Source: Paramarasmius palmivorus
Taxonomy: Eukaryota > Basidiomycota > Agaricomycetes > Agaricales > Marasmiaceae
Length of the DNA: 64,000 nucleotides
NCBI GenBank assembly: GCA_037176845.1
Contig: JAYKXP010000131.1
Location: forward strand, 62,001 to 126,000
Direction of reading: 5' to 3'
Program-made: the position numbers and the translations under genes
The notes under the pieces: generated by a model
What the model was told of the DNA's origin: nothing
Seen by the model: only the letters and a program-made list of their open reading frames with translations
Database searches by the model: none
In this document: positions 1-10,520 of the stretch, one piece after another
Layout of the letters: each line of letters begins with the position of its first letter
How positions within the stretch are numbered: position 1 is the stretch's first letter

Positions 1-46
1 TTGACGATTGCTTTTGCTTTTGCTTTTGCTTCTGTGAAGTGAGGTA

Positions 47-2440
47 TTAAACCCAGCACCGAACTGGTGGATGGAGTAACTGACCTTTAGCTGCTCGCAG
101 AGATTTCCGCCTTCGTAACTCTGCATATTCTTCATGCAGCATGTATAGATTGTATGCATGCCAATCTGAAGGATCGTAAATCAATTCATGAACAAGAACA
201 CAAAGAATGCGACAAACACCGGAGTTTCCCAAATCGAGCTTCTTCTTTCTTTGCGTCAATGATCTCGAAGTCGAGACTCCTCAAATGTTGAGTCCAATTG
301 GAGGTGGTATGTTTAAAGCTGCGGGTGACTTGCCGTTTGTGGAGGCCAGTGTAGACGTTGGTTGGCCATGAGTAACGGCGGGTTCGTAATGGACGTTGAA
401 CTTGCACAGGTGATCGTAGTTGTAACTCCACATCTTGTTTATGCAGCTTGATGAGATAAGATACAATATCTGAAGAATCCAAAAGTCAATCCAAGAACAA
501 GAACACAAAGAGTGTGACAGACCTCGAACTCCCTCAAACCGTGCTTCTTCTTTCTTTCCACCGATGATCTCAAACTCTGGATACCCCAAGCTTTGAGCCC
601 AATTGGCTGTGGTAGGGTCAAAGCTGCAAGCGACTTGCCACTTGTGGAGGGTGGTGTAGATGTGGGTTGGCCATGAGGACAAACACATATTACCCCATTT
701 AGTTGATCCCCTAAGCTCCGGAACCTCCCATCGCCTACATTCCTCCTTGGACATCTCAGATTGCCCATTCTCGTCCAAAGACCAAAAGTGGGCTTGGGTG
801 TGTCCCTTCCCCCATGAAACGAATTCAGATATTGACAAAGGAGGGTAGATGAAGAGGTAGATGGGTGGTCGGTCTTTGAGTGCGATGCTGTATCTGGGGT
901 ATCGCAGATGGCTAAACAACTGCCATGACTCAGTGCCAAGCTCAAAGTTGGGTGGGCAAACTATGACTGTTGAGAGGAAGGATGATGTGTCCCATTCCAG
1001 ACACAATGAAGAGGAAAGACATACAGCATTTTTTGTCCATTCCCAACATCCCATGAGCATGAGCATCAACAATCCTTGAACTTTGCATTAACCAACTTTC
1101 CTGGAAGTCCCACCACCACCACATATACTGTAAGGAAATGTGGACATTGCTTGGACAATCTAGCTTGAAACTGTAAATGTCAGCACCGACAAACTAAGCC
1201 ATATCACCCCGACTCACCGAATCAACCCATCCCCCATGTCTGTCTCATTCACCAGCCCATGACAAGACCATGCTTTCCACAACCCCTTACCCCTTGGCCA
1301 CCTTGCAACAGCCCCCCGTGAAGTGGAGTAAACAGTATCAAAACGAAGCCCATCGATGATGTCTAGTGGGAGGTGATGTGGCGGATTGCGAAATAGCGAT
1401 TTGAGGAGAGTGTTGACTGTCCAGAGAGAGTGGGTGTGATCTGAGGATGGGTGGTAGTTTGTTGGCAAGGGGAATAGATTGTCGAGGTACGTGCATGTCT
1501 GACCAATGCGTGCATAAAACAGAATGTCTTGTTCCAACTGCAATGAATATTGCTGGAGAAAATTGACAAAGTTGTCATCTTGCAGCATTTGTGCTGATGG
1601 AGGAACAATAATGTTGAGGGATGTGTATGGAGAGGAAATTTCAATGTCAGGCCCTTTGAGTCCCTTGCACAGATTTCCTCCCATGTTCAACCATATCTGC
1701 ACCCAGGCGCAGTCCAAATGCTTCTAATAGACGAATAAATTAGCTGTAGGAGCAGGAAACCAAATTTGGGACGTACAGTCAACATTTGAATATAAAGATC
1801 CCCCCAGAATGACTGTTTGTAGAAATTTGCAAGAGGTACCAATTCTACGACACCAATATGATTAAAACCTGATATTGAAGAGGAAAAAGGAAACTCACCG
1901 TCATGGAAGATGAGGAAAGGGATTTTGGAGCGGTTCAGGCCATAGAGCTGCCATGTGTCAGGCGCCCTGTGTAGTTGTCAGTAAGAACATTGTGGAGAAA
2001 ATGACGAAAACGAACCCTAGGCCAGCACGGGAAAAGCGCTCAAAGTCACGCTTCCACCAGACGTGTGCGTCATTGCCCTCGTAGATGGCCACAGTGTATT
2101 TCGTTTGCTGGTCCGGGCACACTTGTACTGTGCAAACTGTCCTTTGGGCTGATTTGGTTTGCTTCCATCTCCTGTATTTCTCTTCCCATTCCCATTCCCG
2201 TTCCTCTTCGGTATGAAGTCTCTTCAAGGTGTAAATCTGACTGCGTTTCACTTCCTCAAACTACGCAGGCCTTAGTGGATAAACAACCTCATTGAGAAGA
2301 ATACACACCTCGTCATACTCGGTACAGTCCCTTCTCTCCACTTGGCCGAAATTCATGACACTCGCATTGTACTGATTCCCATTTACGGCGTTGGTAGCGT
2401 GCCCATGGACGACGACCTGCCTGCAATCCTGGAAGCTCAT
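47..2440 (-). CDS. Agaricomycete family protein of unknown function, copy A
   Basis: Multi-exon minus-strand gene with no function I can name. The start ATG at 2440-2438 gives MSFQDCRQVVVHG, matching MSFNSSQVVVNGP of the paralogue at 53961-56191. Intron 1 (donor GTGTGT at 2308) and later introns fall at the same places in both copies. Conserved blocks in order: a basic segment ending SAQRTVCTVQVCPDQQTKYT, then VWWKRDFERFSRAG, a DTWQLYGLNRSKIPF-like exon, FYKQSFWGDLYIQ, a long exon ending GDGLIR, and a C-terminal block with RPPIYLFIYPPLSISEF. The 3' part is unusual: the exon carrying YTTLHKWQV and KKEEARF occurs twice in tandem (about 480-680 and 178-375). The gene ends at TAA 47-49. No signal peptide or membrane segment is evident. 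I recall this only as a lineage-specific agaric family. Whether the duplicated exon is spliced in is unknown. Confidence 0.6.
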
Positions 2441-3610
2441 TTGGGCGACGAGGTGGAGGCTTTGGTACTAGTACCAGAAAAGTACATTGTGGGCATTGGA
2501 TAGCTATATATCTGTGGGCGTTCGGTGATTTCCATGGGCGTTGTATTAGGGGCTGTACATTATATCTTCAATGTGTTGAATTCAAAAGTTCTATTTACAT
2601 GTACGTTGTCTCTATTACAACGTTGGGATATCTCTTCGAACCCGACTACCAAGTACTACTGATCGTCTTCGAAAAGCAGTCAAATACGAGGTAAAACGAG
2701 CGACTCCAGTGGCCAGGATGCACTAAGGATCGACCAAGGCAGCTTGCCCAGATGGCATCTCCCCCTGCTGAAGACGGAGACATTGTGAATATCAGAAGGT
2801 CGCCGCAGAGCTGTACAATCGATACACGCTCCTAACACGCCCTCGATCGTCAAAGAAAAGAAGATGCGACCTGTCATCAGACAGATGCTGTCAACATTTA
2901 CAGCACCCCAAATACACTGACGAAAACTCACCTCATACAGTTCCTTGTTCATTATATCCAACTCGCACGAACATAGAGCGTCAAAGAGATGCCTCTAAGT
3001 ATGGAGCAAGTCATGAAAGCGGACGGTTCAATCCTTTGAGATGATGACCAGGCGCCAAACAAGCTTCGAGCGTTTCGGGGAATACGTCAGCTGCGGGAGA
3101 ACGTTGATTGCATGGCACATCTCTGATAGAAGCTGCGTGGGCAGGCACCCACGCCCGTGTTTCCTCGTTGCGGTGTTCTACAGCAAGTACCAGGAAACCA
3201 GGTTAACCTATTCAAGTTTGGACACACGGGCGTCACAGTCTAGGACATGTGAGCCTACCCACGGTTTGGGAACTTGCTTGGAAGGGATTCTAATTGAGTC
3301 GCAGCGTTCGAGGCGCCGGTTTTGCGCCTAGGAACAAACCACGAAGAGCTTTGAATTACATAGTTTCTGAGCTCGCACATCCCAGGCGCGTTCGGATGAG
3401 AAAACGCCGGTATCAACCATCAAATCTCCGAGTCGGTGCTGAGAGTGAAGATTTGGAATGAAGTCCTCCGAGAATCTCCATATGGCGGCGTGGGCTGTAG
3501 CGATCTCAGTTACAGTATGATGATGATATCCGAGAGGAGGCAGCTTCAGTAATAGGCCTCAGCTACCACTGAGATGTACTCGTCTCATTGGAAACGTATT
3601 ATTCTGCCAG
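47..3610 (-). repeat. Segmental duplication, copy 1
   Basis: This block is collinear with 53961-57430 in the same orientation. Shared landmarks are the gene start (2440 versus 56191), a stretch around AAAGAGATGCCTCTA (2986 versus 56751) and CTTCAGTAATAGGC (3544 versus 57336). Spacing between landmarks differs by only about 15-30 bases, so the upstream non-coding part is included in the duplication. Bases 2441-3610 hold no convincing ORF. They contain decayed sequence, part of which recurs at 3700-3850. Confidence 0.7.
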
Positions 3611-3689
3611 GAGTCCTTCAGAGGTGACGTGAATCAACTGCAGCTACTTGATCAGATCTCCCCTCGATGAAGACGGGCGTATAGCTGTG

Positions 3690-4020
3690 TGTCTGATATT
3701 CAGTGCCATCGATATCGATACACGCTCCTAACGCACCCTTGAGCGTCAATGAAAACGAAATCTGTCAGGGAAGGCCGTTAATGTCCGAGTCTACAGCACC
3801 CCAAATACACCGATTAAACCTTACCTCAAGCCGTTGTTTTGGGTGGATAATCAGCCTCGTTTCGAAGAACATACAGCTCGTCGTACGTAGTACGTTCCAT
3901 CGGTTTCTGGGCGTTGATATAAACGACTTCCATTGTGATCGTCTGCGTTTGATTGGCTTGATTACCGCCGACGTTGTTGGCGCTGGGAGTTGGCAAGAAG
4001 AGTGGTCGTGGAGAACATGA
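3690..4020 (-). pseudogene. Truncated third copy of the copy A/B family (5' exon only)
   Basis: On the minus strand, about 4010-3870 encodes NNVGGNQANQTQTITMEV followed by an ERTTYDEL stretch. This lines up with the first exon of copy B (GNQVNNSQTITAEV, then VERTEFDE). The later exons are absent. Directly downstream (3850-3700) comes sequence that in copies A and B lies upstream of the gene: the block around ACAGCACCCCAAATACAC, found near 2900 and 56660. The piece is therefore rearranged as well as truncated. Confidence 0.5.
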
Positions 4021-5090
4021 GGCAGTCTATAGCAGTTGGCTGCAAAAGACGCCCGGATGACTGGCGTGAGCAATCATGGTCTTGGATCTGCGGGTTACAA
4101 TGCACCCGGGTACAGCTTGGAGCTTCGGACGCTTCAGTATCTGCAGAAACGATGAAAATAAGAATCTGTTTGATATGAGAAGAGAGGCAGGCCTACCGTG
4201 GTCGAGACTTTATCCTTTTCCTGCGCCAAGTGAGAGTGTACGGGGACGTAAAATTGGATTTTGACCGCATGTTGTTATCTAGACGCGTATTTCAAGTCAG
4301 GATCGCCATATTCATACATGGTAGTCTACAAAATGTGTCAAAAGGATATAAGATAGATATAAAAGGACGAACACTACCTTTCGCCGGGGCTGCGAAGCGA
4401 TATCGGCTGTTAGACGTGGTGGGCGCCAGGCCGCAGGAGTGGAGTTAGGTCGTTAGATTGTTGAATGAAAACTCGAAAGATTTTGACAGCATGACGTCGA
4501 AGCTGGTAAGGGCGGAATAGGGCGGGAAGGGCATTCTTGTCTGCACTATTTGGAGTATGTGGTCAGGAGATTGGGCATCCAGTCTAAAACTTGTGAAGTA
4601 CCTAAGAGCCTTGAGGTAACCTCGTAACGTCATGCCCGAAACGGTCTGGCAGAGCTGCACTATTCTATTCAAGCTTTGAACAACAGTCATTGAGTCAACC
4701 TCACTACGCACCTTGAAAAGCCGTGCTTTTGCCCGGTAAGGCCATCAAAATGAAGCCGACGGTGTGAGCGCTGTAGACGGATGAGTCTGGAATTCACAGT
4801 ATGCCAATACGAGACGCGTACCATGGGGTCATTGAAGATATAAAATTCCCTATGAGATTTTCCAATGCAGAGCCCTGCCTTAAACAAACGGCGCTGATAG
4901 CTTTGTGGTGTTTGCTCGTGGTGGTCGCGTCAAAAGAAAAGCCGCGGCCAGATTCTTTCTCTCACACAACCACCACGATGAGTCCTTTCGCTCAGCTACA
5001 GTCTATCTAGTAAGCTTTCTTTCAAGTATATTCGCAGACATTCTCTAATTTTCTCATTTTACAGCTTTACGAACAATAGGAAGCAATGCT
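4021..5090. other. No confident gene
   Basis: Only short ORFs without recognisable motifs. A pyrimidine-rich stretch with ACCACCACG precedes ATG 4979 (MSPFAQLQSI), then a GTAAGC/ACAG intron-like segment. The reading frame closes within about 20 codons, so I do not call a gene. Confidence 0.3.
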
Positions 5091-5720
5091 CATGATCGGA
5101 CTAGACGCGACACCAATCCACTGTCTTCGCAACACCCCAGATATGCCCAATCTCAAGCTACCTATCTCTTGAAGACCTGGACGATTTACGACTACGCATC
5201 GACTCAATTAACCTGAGAGCCTTAGGCCTCAGAACCACCAAATCAATTCCGTCTCAATGGCAAGCGCAAACACCCCGTTCGATTCCTTGCCTCACCTACA
5301 CCCATTCCTCTTACATCTATTCCTCCATCCCCACTTCCAGCGCTCTCGGATCGACTGCATTATACCCAGACGTCATTTCTCATCTCATTTGACTCCTCCG
5401 TTGTCTACAACGAAGACAACAATTTGATACGCCGCTGTCGCTGTCACGTCCCGCATCCTCAGTTCACCTCACCTCCGCCTTCTTCTCCTTGAGATCCGCC
5501 TTTCAGGAGATATCGGGCTTCCAGAAACGCATTTGCTCCTTGAGCACTGCCTCAAAGCTATCCGTCCCGCCTATCTTCTGAACTCCTAGGTTTACAACTT
5601 CTCTGCCCATCATACCCAGACCCAGGAAGTTGAACGTGGGCTTGGGATGGTCGTAAAACCCCCAACTTCGGTTTATCAGCCGCTAGATATCCTCTTTTAG
5701 AGGTTTTTTTCTGCATGAAG
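5090..5720 (+). pseudogene. F-box/LRR-like relic
   Basis: One frame reads ISSYLSLEDLDDLRL near 5150-5195, which resembles the core of an F-box (helix with SYLSLEDL). Further along the same strand, SSPHLRLLLLEIRLSGDI followed by LPETHLLLEHCLKAIRPAYL (about 5460-5580) resembles leucine-rich repeats seen behind F-boxes in agarics. The pieces are in different frames and are interrupted by in-frame stops near 5590 and 5697, with no good splice sites joining them. A decayed member of a large agaric F-box family is the best reading. Confidence is low because the similarity is short and judged by eye. Confidence 0.3.
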
Positions 5721-8235
5721 CGTCTCGGGGTACCGGGCAGGGGAAGCAACCTGCAGGAAAAGATGAGCCCATACAGGAAGAACCGAGAAAGACTTCAACG
5801 AGGTCGTATGTTCAGGGTTGGTGGAGAGCAGCACGCCGGAAGGAGATGATAAGCCTGAGGATAACACGTTCCAATTTGACACCCTCGCTGGCCGTCAACA
5901 TGGCACTGTCTATACCCCTGGTATGATCTCTGGCTGTTCTTTTTCACTGACGCTGATCATCTTCAGGATCTCGCCCAGCATTGTCAACATCAAGCCTGCA
6001 AGCTCGGAAGACAAGGAGGATGCGAGATCCTGTTCATTTCGCTACAATGTACCGCCTAACAACAAGTCGAACAACCGGAACTGAGATAGGTACATGAAAT
6101 AGTGAAGGTGCGATTCTCAACCATTCGTTACCTCGCAGCTTTCAGACTCAATTGAATACCGTAGGTCCCAGATACGGTAGACCGGCCTATGTAGGGCTCG
6201 GTGTCGTGTTCTCGACCAGAAGCATGGACAACCGTAAACCGTTGGTTCCGACTCTGCGGGGCGTAATCATGGGAGAAGAATGGGAGGTATGCCTCTTAAG
6301 CATTTGTTTTGCCTCCATGTTGTCACTAATTCATATTCGCTGTTCTTATAGCAAGTCAGGACGGTACCTCGCTCCGCTGCCAATGTCTGGCTCACTAGAT
6401 GTTCAATGCTTCTGAACCTTGTTAGCTGTATCGTTCCAATACCGGACTTTCGTCAAAGTCGGTGATACTTTTTAGTTTCGTTGTGAGCGAATGCATGCAT
6501 GTGCGTAGAGACGAGGTATACCAGAGAGGAGAGTTCAAAAGAACGTTTGGTTCTCATATCGCAACAAAACCTCGGATGTCACTCTGCTCTTCTACGTGAT
6601 ACCATCCTCGGAGGCCCAGTAGCGGCATCGTGGTTCAAAGGTTTTACGGGGAAGGAAGCAGTCGAGTTTGGGCAGGACATAAACCAATTCTGGTAGGGTG
6701 TCTCTTTAGCTTTGTTCTCAGAGCACTAACAAAACTTGTCAGACTCGTCACTGAAAGCACCCGAGACAAGGAGTTAAGCTCTACACCTGGAAAGATAACG
6801 TTCCAAGCCGCCTCTAGTTGGTATGTTGATATTCTCGCAAACTTGGCTTCTACTGACGAAGCCTTTTGTTGTCGAAGATCAAAGCCCTTGGCGTGGAAGT
6901 TGTGCAAGTATCGCGGACTCGGGTGTTATGTGAGGAGCAAGGATGATATACATATTGGTGACATTGTATAGTAACTAGCAACTTGAAACAGTGCTACTGT
7001 ACATCGCTTCAAGTACTTATGTTACTTTTGGATCTGGAATATTGTTAGAGAGGGATGCCGGAGATGCTATGACTGACGTACATAATAGCGTGCTTGGTCA
7101 AACCCAGTGAGTGAGCATGTTGCACATTCGACAGGTTCAACGAGCCCAGGAGCCTAGAAGTAGTCTGCCATGCCTCTAGAGCTGCGGTAGGGGGTTCTTC
7201 ACGCTGAATGTGATGGTCGTAGTCATGCGGCGGAAGGTTCTTTATCCGCTACTCCAACTCTCCTCTTCCTCATCGTTCTCTACGTCCTTCTACACAAAGC
7301 CGACCTCAACCAAGAATTCAGAAACGTCCAAAGCTCAGAAAATATTTCCAGTCATCCCCAAAAAACACCCGCCAACGCGTCTAGCTATAGGTCGACGACA
7401 TTATTCTTGCATACCCATTATCTGTTCCAACTCACCTCTTCTCAATCCCCCGAAAACCTTCCCATCCACCGCGTCGATTATCCAAAATGCGCTATCGTGG
7501 CCTCAGCATGTAGAGCGGCAGGATGGAGTACGGCTCGAGTAGGCTGAAAATCGCTACTCAGCAGCCATCTTTCCGACCCATAGAATGGTTCGACAGCACT
7601 CCCATTTCGCACCGTGGCATCCAACGCTCCTCTAAGATACCACGGCAGTCATACTCTACCAGAGTCGTCACTTTCCACCGGCACCTTCATGATCACATGT
7701 CGTCGACTTTGAGTGTTTTGGTACCATTCCCCCAAAGTCGTTCAACAGATCCAAAAGCGCGTTTTTCTCCCTTGGAAAGGGCTCTGTACCGATAACAGAG
7801 CCTCTTTTATGACCACCAGCAATTTCCAAGGCCAGGGATCGAGATAGACATCAACCGACAGCATCCCAGCGCCTCGATATCATACCCTGCACTCCCAGGT
7901 CCACATCTCCCATCCGATACGTTCCAAAGTGGCGACCTGCATTCCAGAACGTACATTAAATCCCATGCCCAATCTCATAGCCTCTGTGCCCTCAGGCCTA
8001 AGGCTTCAGCTACACGTTGAACAACGCGTCACACGTTTCCCCAGACACTACCTATACATACCCACATCTTCCGCGCTCCCACTCTCATATCCCCCACATC
8101 CACATCATCCCTATCTCCTACCCGTTGTCTCTCTGTATTAGGAGGTCTATGTCATGCAGAGTAACCGAGTATGACAATGAAAACTGTTCTCAATTCCATG
8201 TACCCTCAAACCACGCCTACTCGCACACACAACAG
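5721..8235. other. Anonymous region without confident genes
   Basis: Several medium ORFs exist. A plus-strand pair at 6499-6692 and about 6742-6971 could be joined by a GTAGGG/TTGTCAG intron. An ORF at 7210-7542 is serine/threonine-rich. None shows a motif I recognise, and none continues across plausible splice sites for more than about 150 codons. Possibly decayed host genes. Confidence 0.3.
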
Positions 8236-8605
8236 TGGACGTAGCCCTCTGAAAAGAATACCTAGGTATCCTAGACATCCGTCTGTCAGACGGGTCCTCA
8301 CGATTGGCTGTTGCTCGAAGCTATTGGATCCGAATCAATCTGATCAGACACGGATTTATGTGATGCATCATACCATTTTGGGTTCCCTTCCTGGTCTAGG
8401 TTTCTGTTGGCTTTCTAACCTAGCAGCGAAGATTAGCAATGTAAAGCATCAAGCCATGGGAGGAAATTAATGGGCAGATGGAAAGTAACGAATAGAGGGA
8501 TAACGAGGAATATCATGGGGGTCGAGGTTGTCTGAAAAGACAACATCGGCAACATGTCTTTTCAGACAGCCACATGATGACGGCGCTTCGTTTCGTACGC
8601 TCGTC
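8236..8605 (+). repeat. Left hairpin-rich repeat arm, outer part
   Basis: From 8236 the sequence matches the reverse complement of 46900-47105 almost continuously. Shared strings include CTCTGAAAAGAAT, GGTATCCTAG, CATCCGTCT, ACGGGTCCTCA, CTGATCAGACAC and CATACCATTTTGG. The arm holds small palindromes: ATACCTAGGTAT (near 8258), CCGTCTGTCAGACGG (near 8279) and a 14-bp inverted repeat with a 12-base loop at 8529-8568 built from GTCTGAAAAGAC and its complement. No gene is present. Confidence 0.75.
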
Positions 8606-9688
8606 TAGTGTTGCACAGGCTCGGGCTCGGCCTGAAAATAGGGCTTGGGCTCGGCTTCGTAGAGCTTGGGCTCGTAAAGTAGCTAAGCCGAGCCCTAGGC
8701 CTCTTGTAGAGCAGGCTTGGGCTCGGCTCGGGCTCAGGCCGCGGCTTTCAATGAGGAAGTCAAGTGTCACAGCGTATATTCGAATTTGGTATCAGCAATA
8801 CTGAGGATCAGCAGTCCAAGTAACGCTATGATCGTCAGACACCGGGCAGCAGCACTTCAGCCAACTGTGCGGCCACTGGAAGTCAAGATTACTCTCGAAG
8901 AGCATGGGTTTCCTACATCGCATGAGCATTGGACACACAGACAAGAGGATCACGTACCATGTTAATTATGTCCCAACTGCACCCGACATCATCGTGCTGT
9001 GAGGTTGGACGACTCGGAATTCATTGGCTATTTCTCTTCTTATACGGGTGTCTATGGAGTTGTATGACTTTCACTCATGAGGTCTGGGCTGGCCCAGGAC
9101 AGCTGAAAGAGGAATGAAGGCAGAGGATGAATTGAGAGTTGGATTTTTGACGTTTCTCCGAAAATGTTCAGAAGTACTCAAGCTGTGTTTTTGGGAATGC
9201 TAATGAGTTGGAGAGACAAGCTTGGGATACAAGAGATGACAAGATAAAGTAGATCAAATCCTGCAACACAGTCTTAGTGAAGTTGAGCGGAGAAAATCAT
9301 AGCTAAAGCTCACTAATCACTGTCCTGATTCTACCGCCCATCGGTGATCGTCCTCCTGAACACGACTTAGACCTGAATCCCTGATATACCTCGCGTATCC
9401 ATGTGACTAGCTCTTTCGAGAAGAAATGAGAACCGACGCGACAAAAGCTGGATGCCAATGGCACTGCGATACTGTGAGCATCGGCGATGAGGACGAACCG
9501 TGGGATCAGTCACGCGACCAAGTTCCCATATTCGGAAGCCTCGGCCTGAGCCCGAAGCTTGGGCTTTCCGCAATTGGCGGCCGAGCCCTGGGCTCTGTGA
9601 AGCCCTAAGTAGGGCTCGGCTCGGCTCGGGCCTCAGATAGAAGGCTCGGGCCGGCCCAGGGCTTGAAGCCCGAGCCTGTGCAACACTA
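8606..9688. mobile_element. Non-autonomous hAT-type element (MITE-like), 1083 bp
   Basis: The ends are inverted: the left begins TAGTGTTGCACAGGCTCGGG and the right end is its complement. Each side is flanked by the exact 8-bp direct repeat CGCTCGTC (8598-8605 and 9689-9696). TAG-initial termini and an 8-bp target duplication are the hAT signature. The outer 150 bases on both sides are built from GGGCTCGGCT-type subrepeats. The interior has no transposase, so movement would need a transposase from elsewhere. The termini differ from those of the hAT element at 39923-46751. Confidence 0.9.
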
Positions 9689-10060
9689 CGCTCGTCTGAT
9701 CAGACGAGCTAAGCCGTCTTTTGACTGCGTCGTCCGACATATCCCACGATCCCTGGTTCTCAGTACTCATTCATACCAATCATATCCTTCATCTTCAACG
9801 ACAATGAACCCGAAGCATTTTGAACGACATCTACGACGACAGGGGAGAGATAAAGAGAGAAAGCAGCACTTTGTATGTGACCATTGGTTTCTTTTCAGAT
9901 GCTCTAACTGCCGTCTTTTCAGACACCTTTCGTTGTCTCTACCGCCGTCTTTTCAGACACTTTTCACCGTCTCTAACTGCCGTCTTTTCAGACGGGTTCC
10001 GTCGTTGTTCAGGCTTTATAAAATCTTTCGAGCAATAGAATACCTATTGCTCCTTTGTAC
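9689..10060 (+). repeat. Left hairpin-rich repeat arm, inner part
   Basis: Continues the arm after the hAT-type insertion. It starts with a perfect 20-bp palindrome (9690-9709, centre TGATCA) whose left half supplied the target duplication. It carries three exact copies of GTCTTTTCAGAC (9913, 9947, 9982) and the segment GTCCGACATATC (near 9730), which recurs inverted near 23525. A purine-rich block near 9840 matches inverted pyrimidine-rich blocks at 23410 and 23690. Confidence 0.65.
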
Positions 10061-10520
10061 ACCATCCACAGTAAGCGCAGTTCTTTATCTACTACAGCTG
10101 AGACTAATCAGTTCTTCAACAAGCATCATCAGATGTCGTCTCAATCATATCCAACCATTGTCAATACCCTTGCCGATCATGAATCTTCCATTACACCAGC
10201 GGTGCTCCACACTCACCTCCAGCTCTCATATGACACCGGCTGTCATACTCGCATAGTTCACGCTCATAGTCAAAGAGAGATTATCAATACTATCCCATAC
10301 ATATATGACGTTGGTTGTACTATGTCTCGAGGGACAAGGGAAGCGAGTCTCGGTGTAAATGAACCTACAGTATGAACTAGCGGTACACATACCTAGCCAT
10401 ATTTGAATCGAGTCAAAGACATTATGACATATTGTCGCACCACTGCCATAAGCGTCTCAAAACATTGAATTGAGTGTGTCAAGAAAATACAGGCCTTGTT
10501 ATTCACGATGTAAACTATAT
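10061..10520. other. Spacer between repeat arm and KDZ module 1
   Basis: No gene seen. ORFs at 10055-10375 have no recognisable motif. The left terminus of KDZ module 1 presumably lies here or in the arm to the left, but I could not find a clean inverted repeat or target duplication. Confidence 0.3.

Noticed and set aside
8513..8804. ORFs on both strands across 8513-8804 with arginine/alanine-rich translations
   Set aside because: They arise from the GGGCTCGGCT subrepeats at the MITE end and have no start, splice or family support.
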